A DNA stretch of 64,000 bases from Streptosporangium lutulentum. Its GTDB lineage: Bacteria > Actinomycetota > Actinomycetes > Streptosporangiales > Streptosporangiaceae. The DNA is taken from assembly GCF_030811455.1 (NCBI RefSeq), contig NZ_JAUSQU010000001.1, positions 2,728,001 to 2,792,000 of the forward strand, in the 5' to 3' direction. Numbering within the stretch: the first letter of the stretch is position 1; the number at the start of each line of letters is the position of its first letter. Both the position numbers and the translations under genes were made by a program. A model generated the notes under the pieces. It was not told the origin of the DNA, ran no database searches, and was given only the letters and a program-made list of their open reading frames with translations. Shown piece by piece: positions 14,619-21,921 of the stretch.

Positions 14619-14624
14619 CTCCGT

Positions 14625-14900
14625 ATGCCTACCATCGTGATCCCGGCCGGCTGGCGCACCGCCTCCGGGATCAAACCCGAGGAACTGCAATGCGCCGCGC
14701 AGACCGTGGGCCAAGCCGTCGACTGGCTCGTGGAAACCTGGCCCGAGCTCCGCCCACGGGTCCTCAGCGACTCGGGCAGACTCGCGAGCTGGATCAACGT
14801 CTACGTCGACGAGGCCGACATTCGCGGCCTGGATGGGCTGGACACCCCGGCTTCGCCCAACAGCGAGATCATGTTTCTACCAGCGATGGCAGGGGGCTGA
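14625..14900 (+). CDS. MoaD/ThiS-like sulfur-carrier protein
   Basis: 91 residues ending in Gly-Gly (FLPAMAGG), the C-terminal diglycine that E1-like enzymes adenylate and thiocarboxylate. The upstream sequence fits the beta-grasp fold of the MoaD/ThiS/CysO group (LASWINVYVDEADIRGLDGL, then EIMFLPAM matching the usual 'eI.ilPa.aGG'). It starts six bases after the SDR gene. No E1 activator or cysteine desulfurase is nearby, so housekeeping MoeB/CysO-type enzymes would have to load it. It probably donates sulfur to a product of this cluster. Confidence 0.8.
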   Translation: MPTIVIPAGWRTASGIKPEELQCAAQTVGQAVDWLVETWPELRPRVLSDSGRLASWINVYVDEADIRGLDGLDTPASPNSEIMFLPAMAGG

Positions 14901-14901
14901 C

Positions 14902-15792
14902 ATGACCTCCTACAACCCGCCGCCGGGCATGGTGGCCATCCCCGCCGGGAAGGTGCTCATCGGAGCACCAGCGGAGCACCTGGACTGGCTGGTCGATGCT
15001 CAGTCCTACCCGCGCCCGTGGTTCGCCGACGAAACCCCGCAGCATCTTCAGGACGTGCGGTCGTTCCTCCTGGATCGCCACCCCGTCACCAACGCCGCGT
15101 TCGCCCAGTTCGTCCAAGCCAGCGGGTATCTCACCGCAGCCGAGCACCGCGGCTTCGGCCTGGTGTACGGCGGCGGCTACTGGGAGGAACGCGCTGGCGC
15201 GAGCTGGCGCCACCCGACCGGCCCCGCCAGCGACCTCACCGGCCGCTGGCAGCACCCGGTGATCCACGTCGCGCGCCGCGACGCCGAGGCGTACTGCGCG
15301 TGGGCAGGCAAACGCCTGCCCACCGAGACCGAATGGGAGTACGCGGCGCACGGCCCCCACTGGCGGCCCTGGCCCTGGGGCGAGGTATTCGACGCCTCGC
15401 GCGTCAACTGCGCTGAGCACTGGGCTGGCCGGCCGATCGCCGACCTGGACGACTGGCGGCGGTGGTGGAAGGACTACCGCGACCGCCACGGTGAACAACC
15501 AGGCACCACCCCCGTGGGGGCCTTCTCCCCCGGTGGCGACTCACCGTTCGGTATCTCCGACATGGCTGGAAACGTCGCCGAGTGGACCGCCAGCACCTAC
15601 CAGCCGTACGCGGCCGGGGTGGACTGCGATCCGATCCTGCAGCGCGCCCACGGGCGCTCTACCACTGTCCGAGGAGGCGGGTGGATGCACCTGCGGTTCC
15701 AGATCCGCACCACTGAGCGCATCGCGGGCGATGCCGCCTACAGCACCTGGTCGGGCGGTTTCCGCTGCGCCGCTGACCTGCCCACCATCTGA
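14902..15792 (+). CDS. SUMF1/FGE-sulfatase-domain enzyme
   Basis: 296 residues, ATG 14902 directly after AGGGGG. It covers a single formylglycine-generating-enzyme-like domain: VAIPAGKVLIG, the FLLDRHPVTNAAFAQFV strand, RLPTETEWEYAA, FGISDMAGNVAEWTAS, RGGGW and GFRCA. The two active-site cysteines of true FGE, which precede the final GFRC motif, are not evident: only the Cys of GFRCA is present there. The DinB-like iron domain of EgtB/OvoA is also absent. Non-canonical SUMF1 proteins include C-S-bond-forming and oxygen-dependent tailoring enzymes. Next to a sulfur carrier, sulfur chemistry is a reasonable guess. Confidence 0.8.
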   Translation: MTSYNPPPGMVAIPAGKVLIGAPAEHLDWLVDAQSYPRPWFADETPQHLQDVRSFLLDRHPVTNAAFAQFVQASGYLTAAEHRGFGLVYGGGYWEERAGASWRHPTGPASDLTGRWQHPVIHVARRDAEAYCAWAGKRLPTETEWEYAAHGPHWRPWPWGEVFDASRVNCAEHWAGRPIADLDDWRRWWKDYRDRHGEQPGTTPVGAFSPGGDSPFGISDMAGNVAEWTASTYQPYAAGVDCDPILQRAHGRSTTVRGGGWMHLRFQIRTTERIAGDAAYSTWSGGFRCAADLPTI

Positions 15793-15838
15793 TCCGATTC
15801 CCTCTGCTGTCCCCTTCGATCACTCTAGGCTGCCATCC

Positions 15839-16777
15839 ATGCATGTAATCGTCACCGGCGGTGCCGGGTTCATCGGCTCCCATATCGTCGACGCCCTCAT
15901 CGAGCGCGGCGACACCGTCACCGTCGTAGACAACCTGTCCAGCGGGCGCATCGCCCGGCTGCCCGCAGACGTCGACCTGCGGCAGGTGGACATCACCGAC
16001 CCCGACGCGATCACGTCCGTGGTCGCTGACACCCGACCCGAGGTGATCGTCCACCTGGCTGCGCAGATCGACGTCCGCACGTCGGTGACCGACCCGGCCC
16101 ACGACGCCGCCGTGAACATCGGCGGCACCATCAACCTGCTGGAAGCTGCCCGCGGGGTCGGCGCCAAGCTGGTCTACGCCTCCACCGGAGGCGCCCTGTA
16201 CGGCCAGCACGCACCCCTGCCGACGCCCGAGCACACCCTGCCGGAACCCGAGGCCCCTTACGGAACCGCGAAACATTGCGCCGAGCAGTACCTCGGCCTG
16301 TTCAACCGCCTGTACGGCACCCAGCATGCCGCGCTGCGGATGGGCAACATCTACGGTCCCCGACAGGACCCCGGAGGCGAAGCCGGCGTCATCGGCATTT
16401 TCTGCGGACGCATCGTCGCCACCGAGCCACCCACGATATTCGGGGACGGCAAGGCGACCCGCGACTACGTGTATGTGGCCGACGCGGTCGAGGCATTTCT
16501 CGCCGCGGCGGACAGCGAGCGTGGCGGGGTGTGGAACATCGGCACCGGCCGCGAGACGAGCGTCCTGGAGCTGGTCGAGCACGTCTGCCGCAGCGCCGGG
16601 TACGACATCGCGCCTGTTTTCGCTCCCGCGCGGGCCGGAGAACTGCAGCACAGCGCCCTGGACGTCGCAGCCGCCGAGCGGGATCTCGGCTGGAAAGCTA
16701 CGATGCCGATCAAGGACGGGATTCCTCGCGTGTACGAGTGGGTTGCCAATGGGCAGCCCGATCGAGCACGCCGATAA
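15839..16777 (+). CDS. UDP-glucose 4-epimerase-type SDR
   Basis: 312 residues. ATG 15839 (MHVIVTGGAGFIGSH). GGAGFIG is at residues 7-13, followed by VVDNLSSGR, the loop seen in GalE-type enzymes. Ser115, Tyr141 and Lys145 (YGTAK) form the catalytic triad, with LRMGNIYGPRQDP downstream and a C-terminal LGWKATMPIKDGI region typical of the family. It is the last gene of the cluster, 46 bases after the SUMF1 gene and followed by a bidirectional terminator. The substrate is unknown; a nucleotide sugar is likely. Confidence 0.85.
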   Translation: MHVIVTGGAGFIGSHIVDALIERGDTVTVVDNLSSGRIARLPADVDLRQVDITDPDAITSVVADTRPEVIVHLAAQIDVRTSVTDPAHDAAVNIGGTINLLEAARGVGAKLVYASTGGALYGQHAPLPTPEHTLPEPEAPYGTAKHCAEQYLGLFNRLYGTQHAALRMGNIYGPRQDPGGEAGVIGIFCGRIVATEPPTIFGDGKATRDYVYVADAVEAFLAAADSERGGVWNIGTGRETSVLELVEHVCRSAGYDIAPVFAPARAGELQHSALDVAAAERDLGWKATMPIKDGIPRVYEWVANGQPDRARR

Positions 16778-16800
16778 ATCAGCGTCTCAGGACGCGTAAC

Positions 16801-16832
16801 GAAGGCCCCCGGCACTCCAGTCGAGGGCCTTC
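16801..16832. terminator. Bidirectional hairpin terminator
   Basis: GAAGGCCC and GGGCCTTC arms lie between the convergent SDR (ends 16777) and DUF402 (ends 16834) genes. Confidence 0.75.
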
Positions 16833-16833
16833 G

Positions 16834-17520
16834 CTATGTCCTATATGCGGCCGAAACCGTCATCTCTGCCATCGCGTCAGCGGGAAGAGCAGGGACTGGC
16901 CAGGAGGGATCCGCCCGCCAGTTGGGCCAGTCGGCCCCGAATACCCCGCGGCGGTCCTCGATCATCGCTACTACCTCATCGCGGGCTTCCTGCACGCCGT
17001 GGTGTTCGGCGTCGGTGATGATGCCCATCCTCCTGCTCTGTTCGTATTCGTCCTCGTCCTTCCACTCCCACTGCGACAGGTCGGGGTCCGCGACCAGATC
17101 GAGGGCCAGGTCGAACGTGTCGATTCCCTCGGGAGTGCGCTCGTAGGGACGCTGGAAGTTGACGTACCAGCGGTTCAGGCTGTGATCCGGGCTGAAGTAC
17201 AAGTTGACGCTGAAGAACGCGTCCCGGCCGGTGATCGCAAGCCAGATGGTGTCTCGCCACGTCCAGTGGCCCAGCTCCCACCGCCGCGCGGCGTAAGCGC
17301 GTAGCGCCTCATCACGTGCTGCGGGATTACGGGTTTGCAGCCAGTCGATCCACGTGGTGGGCACGAGGCTCTGGATGCCGGGCCAGCAGGCCAAGGCGAT
17401 TTCGTCGCCTGTGTCATGGATGACCCGGTGGGGCGCGGCCGTCAACACTCTGCCGCCGTAGGTCTCGCGCCGGATCGCTGTGGTGCCGCTGGAAAACAGG
17501 GCGGTTGTGGAGATCGTCAT
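16834..17520 (-). CDS. DUF402 (FomD-like) phosphohydrolase
   Basis: 228 residues. The conserved centre reads WYVNFQRPYERTPEGIDTFD, then LALDLVADPDLSQWEWKDED, and the C-terminus FGADWPNWRADPSWPVPALP. This is the DUF402 signature shared with FomD, which hydrolyses a cytidylylated intermediate in fosfomycin biosynthesis, and with nucleoside di/triphosphate phosphatases. The Asp/Glu cluster forms the metal site in this family. It is convergent with the SDR cluster and may be unrelated housekeeping or may act on its nucleotide-linked intermediates. Confidence 0.8.
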   Translation of the reverse strand: MTISTTALFSSGTTAIRRETYGGRVLTAAPHRVIHDTGDEIALACWPGIQSLVPTTWIDWLQTRNPAARDEALRAYAARRWELGHWTWRDTIWLAITGRDAFFSVNLYFSPDHSLNRWYVNFQRPYERTPEGIDTFDLALDLVADPDLSQWEWKDEDEYEQSRRMGIITDAEHHGVQEARDEVVAMIEDRRGVFGADWPNWRADPSWPVPALPADAMAEMTVSAAYRT

Positions 17521-17709
17521 GGGCGCATGGTGCCACGGAGGTAGGCGCTACCAGATTCTAAAGAGCACGGGCTTTCGGAGCTTGGTAAAGCTTTTGACCT
17601 GTGGTGATGTCGTAAATGAGACCCAAAAATCCGCAGATAACGGCCCGATGCTCCCGAAGCTTCGGCTAATTGTGTGGGCCGTGAGTTGTTGATGTGCAGT
17701 GACACGAAG

Positions 17710-17738
17710 AAAGGCCCCGCCAGCTTGCTGGGGCCTTT
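17710..17738. terminator. Hairpin terminator in the gap 17521-17818
   Basis: AAAGGCC and GGCCTTT arms with an inner CCAGC/GCTGG stem. The rest of this 298-base gap holds a 12-bp palindrome (CCGAAGCTTCGG, about 17653-17664) and no gene or tRNA that I can see. Confidence 0.7.
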
Positions 17739-17818
17739 CGCGGCGCGTCTAGGGCAGTTGCGTGGCGGTGTCGAGAAACGTGCGGCCTTAGGTCAGGGGG
17801 CCGATCTGGTGCCAGGGG

Positions 17819-19195
17819 TCACTCGTCTGGACCATCGAGCCTGTTCTTGAGCCGCTCGCGCTTGGACACTGCCCTCTGTGCCGTTTCTTCATTGACCATC
17901 GCTTCCCACAACTTGTCATCCCCGAACAGCATGTCTTGACCGATCGCCCACTTCGTCGCGTTCCCAGTCCAGGCGGTGTTATAGATGACGAAACGATCCC
18001 CTACTGCTGTGATCGCGATATTGTCCACGCCAAGCGTGTTAAGAGTGGCCATAAAATGCTGGAAGTCGTGCCCGGCGTTCACCAGGTAGGGTTCACCGCC
18101 TTCAACCATGCGGAGAAGGGCGACGCGCTGCTCCTGAGACATGGTGCTGATCAGTTTGCGAGCCATCCTCGACAGATTGAGCTGGTTTGACAGCAACCGT
18201 TCGATGAAGCTGAATTCATGAAACTCCGACTGCTTCTGGACTGATCCGGCCTGCTCGATAGTCGATTCGCTGACGTGGGTACGCAGGTATTTTCCGGCGT
18301 GGAACAGGAACGACTTCACGTTCATCAGGTGGAAGGTCTGTCCGGTCCTGGCGAGCATCTCATTGACCAGTTCGATCCGAGGGCCTCGCGTGTAGCTGCC
18401 CTCCTTCCGGACCCAGTCCTCCTTATTCTCGTTAGTGACGAGCAACACAGGCAGGCCGCGCCGTTCGGCCTCTATGAGGGTCTGCTCCCACATGAAGTAG
18501 TCCCCGAGGGCGCCCTCCACACCCTTGTCCCGGACGTCGCTGTAGCCGGGCGGAATCTTGTCGTTGATTCGCTGAGTACCGATCTTCTTAGCCTCAACCT
18601 CATCTGGCCTGGAGAACGGAGGGCCGACCTTCCCCGCGGTGATCAGCTCGATCTCCTTGAAGATGGGGTCATCGTTAACCGCTATAGCAGGGTCGACCTC
18701 GAAGGCGTACAGATCGGCATGGACGTCGAGGATGCCTGTAATGGCGTCGTCGATCGCCTTCTTGATCCCATTGACCTCGTCATCCTTCAGACCGCGATGC
18801 TCTTTAAGCCGTTGGACTTCCTTGTGCAGGTCGCCAGCGGCCTCGCGGAACTTGTCGGAAAAGCCGCTGCCATGGCCGATGACCGTGGCCCGGTTACGCA
18901 TGAACTCCAAGCCCACCTGATCTGGGATCCACAACCGGTCGCCCAGAGCACGCAGCGCGTCGAGAAACTCCGTTCGGGCAGTCCCGGTCAGTTTGTAGGT
19001 ATCCAGAAGCGGGTTTGTGTCGAAGACGACCAAGCCACTGGTCAAGAGGATCCGCAAGTCGGCGTCGACCGGGGGGAAGTATCCCGGAAATGCAGTACGG
19101 AGAGATCTGCCGGCCTGCTTCTCGCTGGGGGGTTCGGTCGTGTTCTGACTCATAACAGACCAGGGTAGGGCTCGACTGGGGACGAGTGCTTCCAT
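17819..19195 (-). CDS. PIN-like domain nuclease-type protein (PIN_8/DUF4935-like)
   Basis: 458 residues from ATG 19195 (GAGG four bases upstream); ATG 19153 (MSQNTTEPP) is an alternative. After SLRTAFPGYFPPVDADLR, the segment VVFDTNPLLDTYKL carries the first catalytic Asp (Asp59) of a PIN-like fold. RLWIPDQVGLEFMRNR follows, then a long helical insert and a second acidic region (LGDYFMWEQTLIEAERRGL, VLLVTNENKEDW). This pattern is the 'PIN-like domain' family found in bacterial defence and toxin-like loci. The C-terminal ~170 residues are a separate helical domain. Its location beside the prophage boundary may be a defence context; RNA or tRNA cleavage is inferred from the fold. Confidence 0.7.
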   Translation of the reverse strand: MEALVPSRALPWSVMSQNTTEPPSEKQAGRSLRTAFPGYFPPVDADLRILLTSGLVVFDTNPLLDTYKLTGTARTEFLDALRALGDRLWIPDQVGLEFMRNRATVIGHGSGFSDKFREAAGDLHKEVQRLKEHRGLKDDEVNGIKKAIDDAITGILDVHADLYAFEVDPAIAVNDDPIFKEIELITAGKVGPPFSRPDEVEAKKIGTQRINDKIPPGYSDVRDKGVEGALGDYFMWEQTLIEAERRGLPVLLVTNENKEDWVRKEGSYTRGPRIELVNEMLARTGQTFHLMNVKSFLFHAGKYLRTHVSESTIEQAGSVQKQSEFHEFSFIERLLSNQLNLSRMARKLISTMSQEQRVALLRMVEGGEPYLVNAGHDFQHFMATLNTLGVDNIAITAVGDRFVIYNTAWTGNATKWAIGQDMLFGDDKLWEAMVNEETAQRAVSKRERLKNRLDGPDE

Positions 19196-19297
19196 TTACC
19201 TCAGCCAAGGGCGCCGCCCCTGGGCATCGTCAGCGCGGACCTGTGCAAGGACTCTCGGCCCGGCGCATCGCACAACATTCGAGGCGCCCCCATTAAC

Positions 19298-19315
19298 GCT
19301 AGCACCAGTGCTTGC
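19298..19315. repeat. Bipartite motif GCTAGC-N6-GCTTGC
   Basis: Spacer ACCAGT. It lies 37 bases before the ATG of the small helix-turn-helix gene, near the left prophage boundary. Confidence 0.55.
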
Positions 19316-19351
19316 GGCAAGATGGGAAGTGATCACACCTTGGGGAGAGTC

Positions 19352-19543
19352 ATGAAGCAGATCGACAAGCAACTTCACGCCGAGATCGTCCGCCTGTACG
19401 GCGAGGGCAACAGCATCCGCGCCGTCGCGAAGGATGTCGAGCGCAGCTACGGATACGTCTACAAGACCCTCACCGAAGCCGGGGTGGCCCTCCGCCCGCG
19501 TGGCGGCAGCAAGAAGAAGGACATCCCCGCCGAAGTGCAATGA
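19352..19543 (+). CDS. Small helix-turn-helix protein
   Basis: 63 residues from ATG 19352 behind GGGGAGAG. IVRLYGEGNSIRAVAKDVER then SYGYVYKTLTEAGVALRPRG is a resolvase/homeodomain-like helix-turn-helix, as in the widespread small streptomycete proteins with an 'SIRAVA...GRSYGFVH' core. It lies just outside the lysis end of the prophage and reads towards it, with a strong terminator between. It may be chromosomal, or a phage-edge regulator. Confidence 0.7.
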   Translation: MKQIDKQLHAEIVRLYGEGNSIRAVAKDVERSYGYVYKTLTEAGVALRPRGGSKKKDIPAEVQ

Positions 19544-19557
19544 GCAGGTGAAACACA

Positions 19558-19602
19558 AAGAACGCCCCGTCATCCCGATGTCCGGGATGACGGGGCGTTC
19601 TT
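19558..19602. terminator. Strong bidirectional terminator at the prophage left end
   Basis: Perfect 19-bp arms (19558-19576 and 19584-19602; AAGAACGCCCCGTCATCCC) around a seven-base loop. They separate the rightward helix-turn-helix gene from the leftward phage late operon. Confidence 0.85.
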
Positions 19603-19616
19603 CATGCGATCAGCGA

Positions 19617-19874
19617 CTACCGCTGAGAGTCCGGCAGATCCGGGCGCGGCGTGTGCCGCGCCTTCCAGCCGGCCAAGGCCGTCAGCGCGGTCGGCAGCAA
19701 GGGCAGGGTGATCATCTCCACCCAGTCAGGAAGGAACGAGATCAGCGACGCATCTGCAGCGACGGCCTGCAGGGCGGCAATACCGGCGATACCGGTCAGG
19801 TAGCTGACCAGCGTCATGGCCTTGACCTTGGCCTCGACCGGCTGCGTGTACGTGGGCTCGGGATCAGCGTGCAT
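19617..19874 (-). CDS. Holin-like phage membrane protein
   Basis: 85 residues; ATG 19874 lies five bases after GAGGAGG, which favours it over the longer frame. PVEAKVKAMTLVSYLTG opens the protein, then two hydrophobic helices (TGIAGIAALQAVAADA; MITLPLLPTALTALAGW) and the tail KARHTPRPDLP. Actinophage holin-type proteins share this size and the 'VEAKVKA...ARHTPRPDL' ends. It directly follows the endolysin gene and is the last gene of the late operon. It would permeabilise the membrane for lysis. Confidence 0.75.
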   Translation of the reverse strand: MHADPEPTYTQPVEAKVKAMTLVSYLTGIAGIAALQAVAADASLISFLPDWVEMITLPLLPTALTALAGWKARHTPRPDLPDSQR

Positions 19875-19927
19875 GTGCCCCTCCTCAAGGGACAGGCCCG
19901 CCACTGTGGCGGGACGAATCAGAAGAC

Positions 19928-19945
19928 GCCAGCGGTATTGCTAGC
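19928..19945. repeat. Bipartite motif GCCAGC-N6-GCTAGC after the endolysin stop
   Basis: Spacer GGTATT. It begins directly after the endolysin stop on the transcribed strand. Confidence 0.55.
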
Positions 19946-19946
19946 A

Positions 19947-20759
19947 TTAGGTGAGCGCGGCCTCCCAGCATGCGGCGTCCCAGATCAGGTCGTCGGCGCC
20001 CTTCGGGATCTTCTTGGCGGCCTTGAACGCCTCGATCTTGGCGATCAGGTCCGTGTCCTTCGGGTCGTACTTCGTGCTGTGCAGGTTCGCGGGCTCGTAG
20101 CCGCGAGCGAACAGCAGGCCGCGCAGGGTCTTGACGTGCCGGTGCTCGTCACCGGGCTTGAGGACGGGCAAGTTCTTCACCAGGGCCTCCGTGGTCAGAA
20201 TCTTGGTCGGGATAGGCGGAACAGGCTTCGGGGTCGGAGAGGGCGGGCGAGGCGCGCCCTTCTTGATCCAGGCGTACAGAGGGCCGCCGGGACAATTCGT
20301 AGCGAATCCGTCCTTGTGTCCCTTGATCTCGTTGCCTGCGTTGCCCTCGGCGCGCAGGTACTCGATCGCGTCCCTGATGCCGTGCAGCAGGAGATCGTTC
20401 GGCTCGGTGAACCCCAGCGACCCGACGAGCGCGAGCACCGCGTAATGCCCCGTGTTCAGGCCCGCGCCGTTCGCGGCCGGCAGCGCGTGCAGTCCGCGGC
20501 CGACGAACACCTGTCGGTGCGGACAACAGATCAGGCTGTAGCCGATGTCGATGTACGGCTGCTCCCGCGCGCCCGCCATGTGCATGGTTTGGACCTGCCG
20601 GACGAGCTTGCCGCACTCCTCGTGGTCACGCTCGATCGCCGGGGGCACGTGACCGCCCGTGTAGTGGATCTTCACGCCCTCGGTGCCGGGAATTCTGGTG
20701 TAGGACGCCGTGGGGGTCTTCGCTCCCCACGTGCGGCGACTGACGAGCTTGATGCTCAT
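19947..20759 (-). CDS. Endolysin: N-acetylmuramoyl-L-alanine amidase (PGRP/amidase_2 fold)
   Basis: 270 residues from ATG 20759; AAGGAGG lies about 12 bases upstream, slightly far. The start SIKLVSRRTWGAKTP is typical of peptidoglycan-recognition amidases. Zinc ligands His32 (KIHYTGGH), His148 (GHKDG) and Cys156 (TNCPG) are present. After a Pro-rich linker (PPSPTPKPVPPIP) the C-terminal ~80 residues (HVKTLRGLLFARGYEPANL) resemble a peptidoglycan-binding module. It cleaves the amide between muramic acid and the stem peptide to release virions. It lies between the small membrane gene at 20799 and the holin-like gene. Confidence 0.85.
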   Translation of the reverse strand: MSIKLVSRRTWGAKTPTASYTRIPGTEGVKIHYTGGHVPPAIERDHEECGKLVRQVQTMHMAGAREQPYIDIGYSLICCPHRQVFVGRGLHALPAANGAGLNTGHYAVLALVGSLGFTEPNDLLLHGIRDAIEYLRAEGNAGNEIKGHKDGFATNCPGGPLYAWIKKGAPRPPSPTPKPVPPIPTKILTTEALVKNLPVLKPGDEHRHVKTLRGLLFARGYEPANLHSTKYDPKDTDLIAKIEAFKAAKKIPKGADDLIWDAACWEAALT

Positions 20760-20798
20760 GCTGGTATCCGCCCTCCTTGCTTGATGTCCGATGTCCAC

Positions 20799-21233
20799 TC
20801 AGCCCTGGCTGTCGGCACCACTGCCTCCGGTACCGTCTGCGGTCATGGCAGTGACGCCAGCGCTACCGCTGGCATCGGTGGAGTTGTTGATGATCGAGAT
20901 GGTTCCGGCGAGCTGGTGCTGATCCAGGTGAGCGGCCAGGCCGTCCTCCACCCGGCGCACGCCGCGCTCCAGCCGGTCCACCGCATCCCTGAGCGACGTC
21001 CCGTGGTTGGGACGCAACTGCTCCTCTATCGTCGTGATCCGCTGAGGGAAGCCCGGCCGCGCCGCGACCCCGGGCCGCGCCGCCTCGCCCTGCCAGTCGT
21101 CGAGGAAGTTCTTCAAGCTGGCGAACGTCCGCCACAGCCAGGTCACGCCCCGGCTGAGCATCGCCAGCAAGCCCAGACCGCCGGCCACCATCCCCGCGAT
21201 CACGAACACGTCTAGTGCCGGGTTCCCGGTCAT
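20799..21233 (-). CDS. Phage membrane protein with coiled coil, lysis-region
   Basis: 144 residues; the start overlaps the previous stop (21230-21233). There is one N-terminal membrane helix (ALDVFVIAGMVAGGLGLLAM), then a helical amphipathic region (LRDAVDRLERGVRRVEDGLA) and a Ser/Gly-rich tail. Similar single-helix proteins lie next to endolysins in actinophages, where they are described as second holins or spanin-like proteins. The assignment here rests on position and topology. Confidence 0.6.
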   Translation of the reverse strand: MTGNPALDVFVIAGMVAGGLGLLAMLSRGVTWLWRTFASLKNFLDDWQGEAARPGVAARPGFPQRITTIEEQLRPNHGTSLRDAVDRLERGVRRVEDGLAAHLDQHQLAGTISIINNSTDASGSAGVTAMTADGTGGSGADSQG

Positions 21234-21898
21234 CGGGCCCCTTCCAAGGTCTGGCCGACGAACGTGGCTGCGGGCTTCTCCTCGAACGTCGGCCTCATGG
21301 GCTGCTGGAGACTGGTCCGGTACCAGGCCACGGCCAGGCTGCGGGCCTTGATCCGCAGCGGATCCAAGCGGGTCAGCTCCTTGATCGGTTCCAGCGGGTC
21401 AGGGGGCGCGACCCGGTTGGAGCCGACGTACAGCAGCGCGTCCTGCCTCATCTGCCGCTGCTCCGGCTGCATACAGACCCGGTGTGTCTTGACGGACTCG
21501 ATCCGGGCCAGGTGCGCGGCCAGCCGTTCGGCGTCCGGCACGTCCGGGGTCCAGCAGGTCGGCAGACCATGCGTGTCCTGCAGCACCGCGACCGCCGCCG
21601 GGTTCGTCAGCGACAGGGAGTCCTGCGGGTCCGGGATCCACGGCTCGTGCAAGATCACGTCTAGCAGCGTGTCCAGGTCTTCGGGGTCGATGGCGTACTC
21701 GGCCGCCCGCCACTCCATCGTGGAGTGCGGGAAAATGTGCATGTATACGCCGCCGTCCGGCCGGACTCGCGACACTCCCCATATCGGCTCGGCGCCGTCG
21801 TGGCTGCTGCGTTGCTCGGGGTGTTCCCCTCCGGACTGGGTGAGGCTGGTCGGCGTGTAGGCCAGCTCGGCGTCCCAGACGGTCCAGATTTCCGCCAC
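21230..21898 (-). CDS. Tail-associated protein, paralogue of the protein at 24883
   Basis: 222 residues from GTG 21898, seven bases after GAAAGGAG. EWRAAEYAIDPEDLDTLLDV and DPLEPIKELTRLDPLRIKAR match, in order, EVRAAEYGLATVDEALDVIL and DPLQVIRDQTRIDPIKTAAI of the gene at 24883. The two therefore derive from one ancestor duplicated together with the tail-tip gene. It follows tail-tip gene 2 and is probably a tip-assembly or chaperone-like protein. No enzymatic motif. Confidence 0.6.
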   Translation of the reverse strand: MAEIWTVWDAELAYTPTSLTQSGGEHPEQRSSHDGAEPIWGVSRVRPDGGVYMHIFPHSTMEWRAAEYAIDPEDLDTLLDVILHEPWIPDPQDSLSLTNPAAVAVLQDTHGLPTCWTPDVPDAERLAAHLARIESVKTHRVCMQPEQRQMRQDALLYVGSNRVAPPDPLEPIKELTRLDPLRIKARSLAVAWYRTSLQQPMRPTFEEKPAATFVGQTLEGAR

Positions 21899-21921
21899 GT
21901 AGGCGCTCCTTTCAAAAACGA

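Noticed and set aside
17521..17818. tRNA or small RNA gene in the gap
   Set aside because: No T-arm or acceptor pattern on either strand; only a palindrome and a terminator are visible.
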